Source of the DNA: Sphingomonadales bacterium 28-55-16
Lineage (GTDB): Bacteria > Pseudomonadota > Alphaproteobacteria > Sphingomonadales > Sphingomonadaceae
NCBI GenBank assembly: GCA_002278855.1
Contig: NCGG01000007.1
Coordinates: 45,859 to 109,858, forward strand
Direction: 5' to 3'
Length of the DNA stretch: 64,000 nucleotides
The position numbers were made by a program, and so were the translations under genes. Shown one piece after another: positions 34,464 to 43,477 of the stretch (its first letter is position 1; each line of letters opens with the position of its first letter). The notes beneath the pieces are model-generated. The model made no database searches and had not been told where the DNA came from. It saw nothing but the letters and a program-made list of their open reading frames with translations.

Positions 34464-34771
34464 AACAGATAGCGCTGGTCAGCTTAGCTGCGCTGGCGCT
34501 TTCGGCTTGCGCTACCCCGGAAACCCGCATCCGCACTGCTTTGATGGATGCGGGCCTGTCGCAGACTATGTCAGCATGTATGGCGGACCGCATGGTCGAC
34601 AGACTTTCGCTGGTTCAACTCAACAAGCTCACCGGTTTGAAAAAGCTGCGTGGGCAGGACATGCGCAACGTAACCGTTGAAGAATTTCTGCGACGGACAC
34701 GGTCGTTGCAAGACCCCGAAATATTGGGCGTTGCGACTTCCTCAGGCTTAATCTGCGCGGTAAAGTCTTAA
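34460..34771 (+). CDS. Small putative lipoprotein, unknown function
   Basis: This 103-residue protein has a signal peptide with a lipobox (ALALSACAT, Cys about residue 17), followed by a helix-rich domain without recognised motifs (DAGLSQTMSACMADRMVDRLSL). It contains one further pair of Cys. The frame opens at 34430, but the ATG at 34460 overlaps the ppa stop and gives the lipoprotein signal directly. It sits downstream of ppa, which gives no hint of function. Confidence 0.72.
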   Translation: MKQIALVSLAALALSACATPETRIRTALMDAGLSQTMSACMADRMVDRLSLVQLNKLTGLKKLRGQDMRNVTVEEFLRRTRSLQDPEILGVATSSGLICAVKS

Positions 34772-34792
34772 ACCGCTTATGGCGCAGATGCG

Positions 34793-36667
34793 TCAGCTTA
34801 ATGCCTTAACCAAAATTGCCAGCCAGCTTTTGTCGGTTGCCGACGGCGCGGGCGACGCGAAGTCTCCGCATTCCAAGCAGGCAGCCTGCACGCCCTTCAC
34901 CCCTGTTAGCATGTCCAGATCGCTGGCTACGCGCCGGGCAAACAGATTTTGCTGCCACGCGGCATGGGCAAAAATATCCATTGGCGCAATTACCTGTGCG
35001 CGCTTTGGCATCAGTCCCTGAAGCAAGGTCCCGGCGAAGCTGACGGGTGGTTCGATATATACCGCGTGCCAGTCGTCGGATTTCAAGCCCGCGCGCTTAG
35101 CAGCTTCGGCCAGCGCATCGTTCATGCCACCAGTGCGGTCAACAAGGCCAAGCCGACGCGCTGTGCCGCCAGCCCAAACACGACCTTGAGCAACCGCATC
35201 AACCTGTTCGGGCGTTTTATTGCGCGCAGTGGCAACTCGGATCAGAAACTGACGGTAGCCATTTTCAATCGCGCTTTGCGCCACCCGATCAAATTCTGGG
35301 CTAAAGCCATTGAGGACGTCAGGTTCGCCCGATAATGGCGTCGTTTTCACGCCATCTGCATTCACACCAATTTTGGCGAGGCCCGCCTCGGCACTTGGGA
35401 TGACACCGAATATACCGATCGAGCCCGTGATGGTTGATGGGTCGGCAAAAATCACATCCGCAGGAAGCGAAATCCAATAGCCGCCACTTGCAGCCAAATT
35501 CGCCATTGAAACAATTACGGGGATCTTCTTCGCTTTCGCAGCATCGATGGCGAGCCGTATTTTCTCCGATGCCATGACCGAGCCACCAGGCGAATCCACA
35601 CGCACGACAAGCGCCTTCAAATCCTGGTTATCCAACGCATCATAAATCAATCCGCTAACCGTATCGCCGGCCGCAGATCCTGGACCGCCTTCGCCATCAA
35701 CGATGGTTCCAGCGATTGTAACGACGCCAATTTGTTTACCTGCGGACGCTGGACCATAATGCGCCAGCAACGCATCCATCGGCGTATGCGCAAAACCACC
35801 AGTCGTCTTCGTTTCGTCGGCGCCGACCTTAGTGGCCACAAATTTACCAAAGGCAACACGGTCGCCCAATGTGTCCACCAGCTTACTGGACAAGGCCAAT
35901 TGCCCAAGATTACCCTGCGCACCTTCAACGGCGCCAGCAGGGTCGGCCAGCATCTTTTCCAATTGCGCTTGTGGACGAGCCTTAGCAACAGCGGCTTTCC
36001 ACTGCCCCCAGATTTCATCATAAACGCCCTTGATCGCGGCCTTTGACGCGTCTGACTGATCGGAGCGCATAAACGGTTCAACCGCGCTCTTATATGTCCC
36101 AACACGATAGATATTGGCCTTCACGCCCAATCGGTCGAGCAAGCCTTTGAAATAGGGTTGCGAGCCGCCAGGTCCCGTCAACATGGCACCACCCAGTGGG
36201 TCCATCCATATCTGCGTCGCATGTGCCGCAAGCTGGTAGCTGTCATCGGTATATGCAGTAGCAAAAGCGTAGACAGGCTTGCCCGCCTTTTTAACGCCGT
36301 CCAGACTGCTCCCAATGGCGGCAAGGCTGGCTTGTCCGCCGCCCATAAAGCGGTCCATGTCAACAACGACGGCCTTTATGCGCTGATCGGTCTCCGCGAG
36401 TTTCAACGCGCGGATGATGTCGCGCTGACGAATTTCCCCGACCGATGCAGAAGATGACGTCAATGTCGCTATCGTATCTATTTCCGCGGGTTGCTCGGAC
36501 ACGACGCCATCCAGCTTCAGCAGCAAGGCGCCATCGCGCACCATGGCGGGATTTGGACTTGCGTTCAGCAGCGCAAAAACAGCAGCAAAAAACAACAGCA
36601 TGAACAAAAGAACCAGCAGATCCTTGAAACCAACCAATATCTTCCAGCTAACGCGCACGAACTTCAT
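34793..36667 (-). CDS. sppA: Signal peptide peptidase SppA, 67K type
   Basis: SppA is a membrane-bound serine/lysine-dyad protease that degrades cleaved signal peptides. The 624-residue protein has an N-terminal membrane anchor (about residues 13-32) and a tandem of two S49 domains. The second domain shows VRVDSPGGSVMASEKI and MANLAASGGYWIS, the nucleophile Ser lying in the ASGGYW stretch. The first domain carries the KKAGKPVYAFATAYTDDSYQLA segment with the Lys region. The double-domain length matches the Gram-negative enzyme. Confidence 0.93.
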   Translation of the reverse strand: MKFVRVSWKILVGFKDLLVLLFMLLFFAAVFALLNASPNPAMVRDGALLLKLDGVVSEQPAEIDTIATLTSSSASVGEIRQRDIIRALKLAETDQRIKAVVVDMDRFMGGGQASLAAIGSSLDGVKKAGKPVYAFATAYTDDSYQLAAHATQIWMDPLGGAMLTGPGGSQPYFKGLLDRLGVKANIYRVGTYKSAVEPFMRSDQSDASKAAIKGVYDEIWGQWKAAVAKARPQAQLEKMLADPAGAVEGAQGNLGQLALSSKLVDTLGDRVAFGKFVATKVGADETKTTGGFAHTPMDALLAHYGPASAGKQIGVVTIAGTIVDGEGGPGSAAGDTVSGLIYDALDNQDLKALVVRVDSPGGSVMASEKIRLAIDAAKAKKIPVIVSMANLAASGGYWISLPADVIFADPSTITGSIGIFGVIPSAEAGLAKIGVNADGVKTTPLSGEPDVLNGFSPEFDRVAQSAIENGYRQFLIRVATARNKTPEQVDAVAQGRVWAGGTARRLGLVDRTGGMNDALAEAAKRAGLKSDDWHAVYIEPPVSFAGTLLQGLMPKRAQVIAPMDIFAHAAWQQNLFARRVASDLDMLTGVKGVQAACLECGDFASPAPSATDKSWLAILVKALS

Positions 36668-36808
36668 TTTATATTATCCTAAAAGCTCAAGGTTTTTGAT
36701 GTAGGCATTCCAAGACGAATTGCCACCATTGTTCGACAAAAAGCTTTCCAATGCAAAGGTGAGGACCAGCTTGCCGCATGTGTCACAGGAAACAATGAAA
36801 CAACAGAA

Positions 36809-36838
36809 AAGGGCCACTGGTATAATCCAGCGGCCCTT
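36809..36838 (-). terminator. Terminator of the small minus-strand transcript
   Basis: AAGGGCCACTGG (36809-36820) pairs with CCAGCGGCCCTT (36827-36838) with one G-U-type mismatch and a 6-base loop. Read on the minus strand it is followed by TTTTC, so it ends a leftward transcript coming from about 37000. Confidence 0.7.
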
Positions 36839-36910
36839 AAACATGGGTCAGCGGTCGGACACCCGCTGCCGGAAGTTGCGTTCATGCCGTAACCGGCATC
36901 GCTGAGTTGC

Positions 36911-36967
36911 TCAGCGGCCGATCTCCCGAACGGAATTGTCCGACCTCTTAACTGAACCATGAGACAT
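36911..36967 (-). CDS. Candidate 18-residue ORF with an exceptional ribosome site
   Basis: The ORF is ATG to TGA, 18 codons, peptide MSHGSVKRSDNSVREIGR. The upstream AAAGGAGGTGATCC matches the 16S rRNA tail for about 14 bases, with 7 bases from GGAGG to ATG, which is far better than most genes here. It could encode a real small protein or be a translated leader of a structured RNA. The hairpins and terminator immediately downstream favour a leader or sRNA, but I cannot decide. Confidence 0.4.
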   Translation of the reverse strand: MSHGSVKRSDNSVREIGR

Positions 36968-37129
36968 CGGATCACCTCCTTTCGTTGAATAGAAATTGCT
37001 TGCTTCAAACATATATTTGCCCTCCGCAGGAGTGAAGTTGAATCAAACCGCCGCTTTAAACAAGTCTTGTATTTTATTTTTTTTCGGGCAATTATTAGGG
37101 TTCGCGCTGCGATTTATAGCGCTTCGAAA

Positions 37130-37657
37130 TTAGCCCCGACAATCTTCAACAATGCGCGCAATTTCGGCCCATGATGGCAGGATGATGGGCTGCTGCCCTT
37201 CGGTTTCGATCAATATCCGCCCGCGGCTAAAAGCCATGGCATCCAAGATAGGATCGTTCGTCATTATATCTGCCGCAATAAAAGCGGGCGTTCCCCCAGC
37301 GAGCCGGGCGGGCAACTGCTTTGTCATGGACGAGGTGCGTATGAGCATGTGCTGCCCCAGTGCTTGCGCCTCTTTCGACAAAATAACCCGGTGGGTTTGC
37401 ATGTTGCAACGTAAGCTCAACATTGCGGCACGACCCGAAACGCCGAACTGTCCAACTGAACCAAGGCCATCGCGACTATAGGTCCAGTCTCCGGGCGTGA
37501 AAGGCCAGTCATTCCAATCGCCAGTCAATGCCGGCGCTGGAGCCATTGTAGCAGCACCCTGCGGCGCGGACATTGTTTTTGCCACAGGTGGGGCAGGTGA
37601 CGAAACGCACGCGGAGAGCGCCAAAATGGCAACAAAGGGCAGGTGACGGACTTTCAT
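37130..37657 (-). CDS. Putative lipoprotein, unknown function
   Basis: The 175-residue protein has a lipoprotein signal with lipobox LSACVSS (Cys17), a low-complexity Pro/Ala/Met linker (about 20-45) and a compact domain with GDWNDWPFTPGDWTYSRD and two further cysteines (LRCNMQ, VEDCRG) that could pair. I do not recognise a family, although similar proteins seem typical of sphingomonads. It would sit in the outer membrane facing the periplasm. Its start is divergent from tlyA. Confidence 0.75.
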   Translation of the reverse strand: MKVRHLPFVAILALSACVSSPAPPVAKTMSAPQGAATMAPAPALTGDWNDWPFTPGDWTYSRDGLGSVGQFGVSGRAAMLSLRCNMQTHRVILSKEAQALGQHMLIRTSSMTKQLPARLAGGTPAFIAADIMTNDPILDAMAFSRGRILIETEGQQPIILPSWAEIARIVEDCRG

Positions 37658-37706
37658 GATGTTGTCTTATGGCCAAATCCCATTCGGTCCGCTAGCGCGT
37701 TGCGAC

Positions 37707-38447
37707 ATGGCGACCAAAAAAACACGACTGGATCAGATCATCGTTGATCGCGGCCTTGCCGAAAGCAAAACCCGCGCGCAGGCGCTGGTGATGGCGGGTC
37801 ATGTCTACATCGGTGAAGCAAAAGCACAAAAACCCGGGCAGCAGATCGCCGAGGATGCCGACATCAGCGTTCGCGGCAGCGACCACCCCTGGGTCTCACG
37901 CGGCGGCATTAAACTCGCGCATGCGCTTGAGGTCTTCACGATCAATGTGACCGACCATGTTGCAATCGACGTTGGGTCATCAACGGGCGGCTTTACCGAT
38001 GTGCTGCTCACACATGGCGCAACGCGCGTCTATGCCGTCGATAGCGGGACAAACCAGTTGGCGTGGAAGCTCCGGCAGGACCCGCGCGTCATCGTGCATG
38101 AACAGACGAGCGCACGAATATTAACCGACGCGCATATACCAGAGCCCGTCGACCTCATCGTATGCGACGCAAGCTTCATCGGCCTTGCCAAAGTGCTCGA
38201 ACGCCCCCTCTCCTTTGCCAAAATCGGGGCGCAGCTGGTTGCGCTCATCAAGCCGCAATTTGAGGCCGGCCGCGAAGAAGTTGGCAAAGGCGGCGTCGTG
38301 CGCGATCCGTCGGTTCACACACGCGTATGCGAAGAGGTGAAAGCATATTTGGCCGAAGAGAATTGGACAGTGCGCGGCCTGACCACCAGCCCGATTACGG
38401 GTCCGCAAGGCAATGTCGAATTTCTGATCTGGGCGTTAAAGACTTAG
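37707..38447 (+). CDS. tlyA: TlyA-family rRNA (cytidine-2'-O)-methyltransferase
   Basis: TlyA methylates 16S and/or 23S rRNA and was formerly annotated as a hemolysin. The 246-residue protein has an N-terminal S4 RNA-binding domain (about residues 5-60: RLDQIIVDRGLAESKTRAQ) and an FtsJ-like methyltransferase domain with the SAM motif AIDVGSSTGGFTDVLL and LIVCDASFIG. The frame is open from 37656, but the ATG at 37707 gives the usual S4 N-terminus. It is divergent from the lipoprotein gene, 49 bases apart. Confidence 0.92.
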   Translation: MATKKTRLDQIIVDRGLAESKTRAQALVMAGHVYIGEAKAQKPGQQIAEDADISVRGSDHPWVSRGGIKLAHALEVFTINVTDHVAIDVGSSTGGFTDVLLTHGATRVYAVDSGTNQLAWKLRQDPRVIVHEQTSARILTDAHIPEPVDLIVCDASFIGLAKVLERPLSFAKIGAQLVALIKPQFEAGREEVGKGGVVRDPSVHTRVCEEVKAYLAEENWTVRGLTTSPITGPQGNVEFLIWALKT

Positions 38448-38475
38448 CACCCATCGTCAAACGACAGCGCCTTGC

Positions 38476-40287
38476 TTAGTCCTTGTACATACCGTTAACC
38501 CGCAGGGCATAACGTTCACGTATGACATGACGGCGGATTTTCATGCTTGGGGTCATCTCGCCATTTTCGATGGAGAAAGGTTCGTCGGCAAATTCAAACT
38601 GACGTACCTTTTCGGTGACTGAGACATCAGCGTTCACCCGGTCAACCGCAGCGCGAACAGCGGCACGGAACTGCGGGTTGGCTTGCAGCGCCGTAAAGTC
38701 ATATTTCATATCCTGCGCACGCGCCCATTCCAGCGCCCATTCAGGGTCAGGCACAATTAGCCCGACAATATATGGGCGCTTATCGCCCGACACCATCGCT
38801 TGCAAAATCTCTGGCTGAAGCGTCAGCATACCCTCGATTTTCTGTGGTGCGATGTTGTCGCCCTTGTCATTGACGATCAGGTCTTTTTTGCGGTCGGTAA
38901 TGGCAATGCGTCCACAGTCATCAATATGGCCGATGTCACCAGTGTGCAGCCAGCCATCCTTGATAACGCGGTCGGTTTCGGCCTTGTTGCGCCAATATCC
39001 CTTCATCACCAAAGGACCACGCACCAAAATCTCACCATCCTCGGCAATTTTGACCTCAGTGTTTTTCAGCGGCGGACCAACGGTGTCCATCTTGATACCG
39101 GCTTTGGGTCGGTTGCAGCTGATAACTGGGCCGGACTCGGTCTGACCATAGCCTTGCAGCAACGTGATGCCCAAGGACTGGAAAAACACGCCAATGTCGG
39201 GGTTCAGCGGCGCACCGCCGGAAACCATCGCCTTCATTCGGCCACCAAAGCGACCTTGAATCTTAGGCTTGATCGTACGCGACAACAGTAAGCGCATCGG
39301 CGCATCGCTTAAACGTTTGCGGCCAGAATAATCGCGCTCGCCAATAGTGAGCGCCTTGTCGAGCAGATAGCTTGGAAACTTCCCTTGTTTCTCGATGGCC
39401 TTGATCATCCGTTGGCGCAGCACCTCAAACAAGCGCGGGACGACGACCATGACTGTCGGCCGTGTTTCTTCGATGTTAGAAGCCAGCTTTTCCAGCCCTT
39501 CAGCATAATAAATCTGCGCGCCAACGCCAATGGGGAGAAACTGACCACCGCTATGTTCATAGGCATGTGACAAAGGCAGGAAGGACAAGAAAACCTCCTC
39601 TTCGTCGAGCCCGAAATCCTCACGCAATACCGCAGCGGCGCCATCGGCATTGTGCAAGATAGCCCCATGATGCTGCATAACGCCGCGCGGGGCACCACCC
39701 GTGCCGCTGGTGTAGATGATACAGGCCAAATCATCGCGGGTTACAGAAGCCATGGCGGCTTCACTGGCACGCACATCGGCATCGGTGCCGTTTACCATGC
39801 TGGACCAATGGTGCAACGACAGCTGCCCATGTTGCATGGCTGGTTGCGCGTCCATTGTGATGATAAATTCTGCCTGTGACGACCGTAAGGCCGCTGGCAT
39901 CAATGTCTTGGCGAGCTTTGCCGTCGACACCACAACCGCGCGCGCTGCGCTGTTATCCAAGATATGTTGATGGTCGCGCTCGGTGTTGGTCACATATGTA
40001 GGCACAGTCACGCATCCGGCCGCCATTATGCCCAAATCTGCGATGCACCATTCGGGCCGGTTTTCGGAAACGAGCATGACGCGGTCGCCCTTTTCCAGAC
40101 CCAGCTGACGCAGCGATTTTGCAAAAGCAGCAACTTGTCGGGCGACGTCTGACCAACTGATGGATTGCCACGCACCATCATGCTTTGCCCATAAAAAAGG
40201 GGCATCACCACGATGTCGCGCACGTGCAAAAAACATCGTTACTAGATTAGGGAAGCTGTCAAAATCGTCGAATTGCTCGGCAGCCAC
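38476..40287 (-). CDS. Long-chain acyl-CoA synthetase (AMP-forming)
   Basis: This 603-residue adenylate-forming enzyme activates fatty acids to acyl-CoA. It has the P-loop-like CIIYTSGTGGAPRGVM, the motif QGYGQTESGPV, the DGWLHTGDIGHID hinge region and a late KGDNIAPQKIE segment containing the catalytic Lys region. The pattern resembles the FadD15/long-chain group. It starts with GTG at 40287, with AGGAGA 8 bases upstream. A perfect 18-base palindrome lies just upstream, between it and ggt. Confidence 0.9.
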   Translation of the reverse strand: MAAEQFDDFDSFPNLVTMFFARARHRGDAPFLWAKHDGAWQSISWSDVARQVAAFAKSLRQLGLEKGDRVMLVSENRPEWCIADLGIMAAGCVTVPTYVTNTERDHQHILDNSAARAVVVSTAKLAKTLMPAALRSSQAEFIITMDAQPAMQHGQLSLHHWSSMVNGTDADVRASEAAMASVTRDDLACIIYTSGTGGAPRGVMQHHGAILHNADGAAAVLREDFGLDEEEVFLSFLPLSHAYEHSGGQFLPIGVGAQIYYAEGLEKLASNIEETRPTVMVVVPRLFEVLRQRMIKAIEKQGKFPSYLLDKALTIGERDYSGRKRLSDAPMRLLLSRTIKPKIQGRFGGRMKAMVSGGAPLNPDIGVFFQSLGITLLQGYGQTESGPVISCNRPKAGIKMDTVGPPLKNTEVKIAEDGEILVRGPLVMKGYWRNKAETDRVIKDGWLHTGDIGHIDDCGRIAITDRKKDLIVNDKGDNIAPQKIEGMLTLQPEILQAMVSGDKRPYIVGLIVPDPEWALEWARAQDMKYDFTALQANPQFRAAVRAAVDRVNADVSVTEKVRQFEFADEPFSIENGEMTPSMKIRRHVIRERYALRVNGMYKD

Positions 40288-40344
40288 TATTCTCTCCTAA
40301 GGAACCTCATCTGGTCCGCTGTGCGGACTCTATACCTTCACGCT

Positions 40345-40362
40345 AGCGCGCAATTGCGCGCT
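40345..40362. repeat. Perfect 18-base palindrome between ggt and the acyl-CoA synthetase gene
   Basis: AGCGCGCAATTGCGCGCT is fully self-complementary. It lies 20 bases past the ggt stop and 57 bases before the synthetase start. It lacks a following T run, so it is more likely an operator or a repeated extragenic element than a classical terminator. Confidence 0.4.
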
Positions 40363-40381
40363 GCGCAACGTGCCATAGATA

Positions 40382-42127
40382 TCAACCAACATCCTCGGTA
40401 GGCGCTTCGTCAATGGACCTTGGCACGGTCACCTTTACCTTGCCTTTGGCGTCTATAGTCGCCGACGTACCTTCGCTGCGCGGGTCGGCGGCACCTATCC
40501 AGCTATTGCCAATACGCTGCGCACCATTGACCTTTGAGCCCAGATCGACCGGACGAACCTTTTGTCCAAATTCACGCAGTCCTTCGGCCATGGCGGACAA
40601 CATGCTATTCTGTTCGACCTCAAGGCCACCGCTGCCAAAATATATGTTCGGCAAATCAATCGCCTGTTGGAGCGGAAGACCAAAGTCAATTACACCAATC
40701 AGCGTCTTGGTGACATGCATGATGATGCGTTTGCCACCGGCTGAGCCCAAGGCAAGGACAGCACGGCCGTCGCGATCAAACACGATCGTCGGCGCCATAG
40801 ACGACAAAGGCCGTTTGCCGCCCACTACGCGGTTGGCCACGGGCGCCCCATCCTTTTCGGGCGCAAAGGTGAAGTCGGTCAATTCATTGTTCAAGAAAAA
40901 GCCGCCGGCCATCAATTGGCTGCCAAAGGGACCTTCGATCGTGGAGGTCATATTGGCAATGTTTCCATATCTGTCGACCGCCGTAAAGTGCGTCGTTCCA
41001 GCAACTTCGCTCGAAATCGCGGCCGTCCGGGGGGCTGCACCCGGCGGGTTACCCGCAGGATAATCGGTACGCGCCTTTTCGGGGTCAATTAACGCTGAGC
41101 GCTCTTGAATATAATCGGGGTTTAAAAGTCCGGCGACAGGTACGTTAACAAACGCATCATCGCCGAGATATTTCTCACGATCCGCATAAGCCAACTGCAT
41201 TGCCTGACCAATCAGGTGCCAGCTTTGGGGGCTGTTTTTGCCCATCGCGCCTAAGTCAAAGCGTTGTAAGGTCCCCAAAATCTGCAGCACCGTTGTTGCG
41301 CCCGATGACGGCGGCGCCATGCCGCAGACGACATAGACGCGATAGGGTGCGCACACCGCTTGCTGTTCCTTGGCGCGATATTGCGCAAGATCAGTCATCG
41401 TTAAATCGCCGGGGTTAAGTTTGCTTGTGGTGACGGCGTCCACAATTTGGTTAGCGATCGGTCCCGTGTAAAACGCATCCGGCCCTTTTTTGGCCAGCAG
41501 CGTCAAGGTTGCGGCAAGTTTGGGATTTTTAAACTGCATACCCGCTTTTAAAGGCTTTCCATCCCGCCAATATGTCGCGCGCGCTTCATCAAAATTAGGC
41601 CAAAGCCCTTGAATAGTCGCCAAGCGCGATTCAAGCGTCTTGTTAACGATGAAACCCTTTTGCGAGAGCCGAATAGCGGGCTTGAATATCGTTGCCCAAG
41701 GCAGCTTGCCCCATTTTTGGTGCGCTTGCGCCATGAGTTGCACATTACCCGGAACCCCAACGGAACGGCCACCTTGAAATGCCTCAAGAAAAGCCAGCGG
41801 CTTGCCATCCGGCCCAACGAACCTGTCCGACGTTGCAGCGGCTGGCGCAGTTTCGCGGCCGTTGATCGTTGCTAAAATGCCCTTGGCGTTATCCTGATAC
41901 AGCAGGAAGCCACCTCCACCGATGCCGCTAGATTGCGGCTCGACGACCGTTAGCGTTAACATCATGGCCATAGCAGCATCTGCGGCAGAGCCACCTTGAC
42001 GCAACATCTCCATCCCTGCATCGGTGACGCGCGGGTCAGCCGACGACGTTACGCCTATATTTTCAGCAACAACGGGCTGGGCAAAAAGGACGGTCGCCGC
42101 CGTCAACGCGAACAATGTTTTTGTCAT
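40382..42127 (-). CDS. ggt: Gamma-glutamyltransferase
   Basis: GGT cleaves glutathione and other gamma-glutamyl compounds in the periplasm and is made as a precursor that cuts itself. The 581-residue protein has a signal peptide (about 1-21), GIGGGGFLLY, and the autoprocessing site TTHFTAVDRYGNI, where Thr378 becomes the N-terminal nucleophile of the small subunit. The small-subunit segment PLSSMAPTIVFD and the GSAGGKRII oxyanion glycines are present. Its length is normal. Confidence 0.94.
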   Translation of the reverse strand: MTKTLFALTAATVLFAQPVVAENIGVTSSADPRVTDAGMEMLRQGGSAADAAMAMMLTLTVVEPQSSGIGGGGFLLYQDNAKGILATINGRETAPAAATSDRFVGPDGKPLAFLEAFQGGRSVGVPGNVQLMAQAHQKWGKLPWATIFKPAIRLSQKGFIVNKTLESRLATIQGLWPNFDEARATYWRDGKPLKAGMQFKNPKLAATLTLLAKKGPDAFYTGPIANQIVDAVTTSKLNPGDLTMTDLAQYRAKEQQAVCAPYRVYVVCGMAPPSSGATTVLQILGTLQRFDLGAMGKNSPQSWHLIGQAMQLAYADREKYLGDDAFVNVPVAGLLNPDYIQERSALIDPEKARTDYPAGNPPGAAPRTAAISSEVAGTTHFTAVDRYGNIANMTSTIEGPFGSQLMAGGFFLNNELTDFTFAPEKDGAPVANRVVGGKRPLSSMAPTIVFDRDGRAVLALGSAGGKRIIMHVTKTLIGVIDFGLPLQQAIDLPNIYFGSGGLEVEQNSMLSAMAEGLREFGQKVRPVDLGSKVNGAQRIGNSWIGAADPRSEGTSATIDAKGKVKVTVPRSIDEAPTEDVG

Positions 42128-42171
42128 GTGATGAACCTAGCCTTCTAACCTATGCAAAGCCAAGCGCGGAT

Positions 42172-43209
42172 TTACCCATCGACGCCGACTGCGTCCGAAA
42201 CATTAACAAAGCCATCGGCCCGCAAAAGCTGCTGCAGCTGCTTATTGATCTTCCGCGCAAGCCCAGGGCCCTGATATACCAGCGCGCTGTAGATCTGCAC
42301 CAAATTAGCCCCAGCCCTGATGCGGGCATATGCATCATGCGCTGAGGCTATGCCGCCAACACCGATCAGGCCAATTTGCCCACCACTCGCCTTACGGAAG
42401 TCCACTAGGCGTTGCTGCGCCATATCGCGCAATGGCGCTCCTGAAAGGCCCCCTGTTTCTCCTGCATACAGGGACGCAAGTGGCGGACGTGTTATCGTCG
42501 TGTTGGATATGATGAGGGCTGCGATACCATGCGCCATGGCTACGGCAACAATATCGTCAATGTCCGCCGGCTGAAGATCCGGGGCGACTTTTAAAAATAC
42601 TGGGGTATTCTGCATCCGCGCTGCCATCACTTGCGCCAGCAAATCATCCAGCGCAGCTTTATCTTGCAACGCGCGAAGTCCAGGTGTGTTTGGCGAACTG
42701 ATATTCACCGTCAAATAATCCGCCAGTGGTTCCATATTGCGCACGCCAATGACATAATCGGCAATGCGGTCTGCGCTGTCCTTATTTGCGCCAATATTTA
42801 TACCAAGAGGCCCGATTAAAGCATTGTCTGGAAGATTGCGCAGACGGGAAATCGCCGCCGCCTGACCCGCATTGTTAAAACCCATGCGGTTGATAACCGC
42901 TTTATCCTCCACCAAGCGGAACAAGCGCGGCTTGGCGTTCCCTTCTTGTGGCAGCGGCGTGAGCGTCCCTACCTCAGTGAAGCCAAAACCGAGGCGCAAT
43001 ATTTCAACCGGCACTTCAGCATTTTTGTCATAGCCTGGCGCGAGCCCGACGGGATTTGGAAAGCGCAAACCTGCAAAGCTTTGCGCTAGCACGTCACTTT
43101 TCGAATCACGTGGCGGAATAGGCGCAAATTTCAGCGCGGTAATCGAGAGATTATGGGCAGTTTCGGCGTCAGCCTTAAACAACATCGGGCGTACAAATTG
43201 GTAAAGCAT
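42172..43209 (-). CDS. pyrD: Dihydroorotate dehydrogenase (quinone), class 2
   Basis: PyrD oxidises dihydroorotate to orotate and passes electrons to quinone at the inner membrane. The 345-residue protein has an N-terminal membrane-associating helix (LYQFVRPMLFKADAETAH), the FMN-barrel motif PVGLAPGYDKN, NISSPNTPGLRAL containing the catalytic Ser, and GVGGIASAHDAYARIRAGA. The N-terminal extension identifies class 2. The frame is open to 43260, but the ATG at 43209 fits the family. Upstream (43210-43477) a candidate sRNA lies on the other strand. Confidence 0.95.
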   Translation of the reverse strand: MLYQFVRPMLFKADAETAHNLSITALKFAPIPPRDSKSDVLAQSFAGLRFPNPVGLAPGYDKNAEVPVEILRLGFGFTEVGTLTPLPQEGNAKPRLFRLVEDKAVINRMGFNNAGQAAAISRLRNLPDNALIGPLGINIGANKDSADRIADYVIGVRNMEPLADYLTVNISSPNTPGLRALQDKAALDDLLAQVMAARMQNTPVFLKVAPDLQPADIDDIVAVAMAHGIAALIISNTTITRPPLASLYAGETGGLSGAPLRDMAQQRLVDFRKASGGQIGLIGVGGIASAHDAYARIRAGANLVQIYSALVYQGPGLARKINKQLQQLLRADGFVNVSDAVGVDG

Positions 43210-43305
43210 TCGGGGCCTATTCACGACTCTTGCCCGACGTGCAACGCCCTGCTCGCCCATTTATGGGAACATTTGGTGCTATTTTGGCCGAAATTGTCAA
43301 GTCTA

Positions 43306-43333
43306 TTGGCGCATGTTGACGATTTTGTACAAT
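43306..43333 (+). promoter_or_regulatory. Candidate sigma-70-type promoter of a small transcript
   Basis: TTGGCG (43306-43311) and TACAAT (43328-43333) are separated by 16 bases. A transcript would start about 43340 and end at the terminator at 43413-43440, about 100 bases. Confidence 0.45.
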
Positions 43334-43339
43334 CGAAAA

Positions 43340-43440
43340 TTCACAATTTTTTACATATGAAAGGGGCGACCCGAGGACTTTGCTGTCGAAAGACGAAAGT
43401 TCTTTTCCTTTAAGGCCCGCTTTAGGGCGGGTCTTTTTTT
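43340..43440 (+). ncRNA. Candidate small RNA or 18-codon ORF transcript
   Basis: A short region with promoter-like boxes upstream and a strong terminator downstream contains ATG to TAA over 43357-43413 (18 codons, MKGATRGLCCRKTKVLFL). No ribosome site stands before this ATG (the preceding bases are A/T-rich), which favours a non-coding RNA. I do not recognise a known sRNA family. Confidence 0.4.
43413..43440 (+). terminator. Rho-independent terminator
   Basis: GGCCCGC and GCGGGTC pair around TTTAGG (one G-U) within AAGGCCCGCTTTAGGGCGGG, followed by TCTTTTTTT. This ends the short plus-strand transcript. Confidence 0.8.
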
Positions 43441-43477
43441 ATGCGCCATGCACATGACAATGCCTCAGACAGCTGAA

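Larger units (their letters stand above)
36668..37129. other. 462-base intergenic region holding a structured element
   Basis: Between sppA and the lipoprotein gene at 37130 there is no long gene. On the minus strand I see a near-ideal ribosome site, an 18-codon ORF (36911-36967), three small hairpins at 36849-36868, 36884-36899 and 36900-36916, and a terminator at 36809-36838. A longer minus-strand frame over the same region is low-complexity in character and lacks family resemblance. 36668-36800 and 37021-37129 hold nothing I can name except AT-rich stretches that could contain the promoter. Confidence 0.6.

Noticed and set aside
36969..36983. Plus-strand GGATCACCTCCTTTC looks like the 3' end of 16S rRNA
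   Set aside because: The match is only about 15 bases, with no other 16S sequence on either side. It is the complement of an extended ribosome site for a minus-strand ORF.
36679..37008. Minus-strand frame of 109 codons in the intergenic region
   Set aside because: It spans the hairpins and the terminator, has unusual composition and no homology; the 18-codon frame is better supported by its ribosome site.
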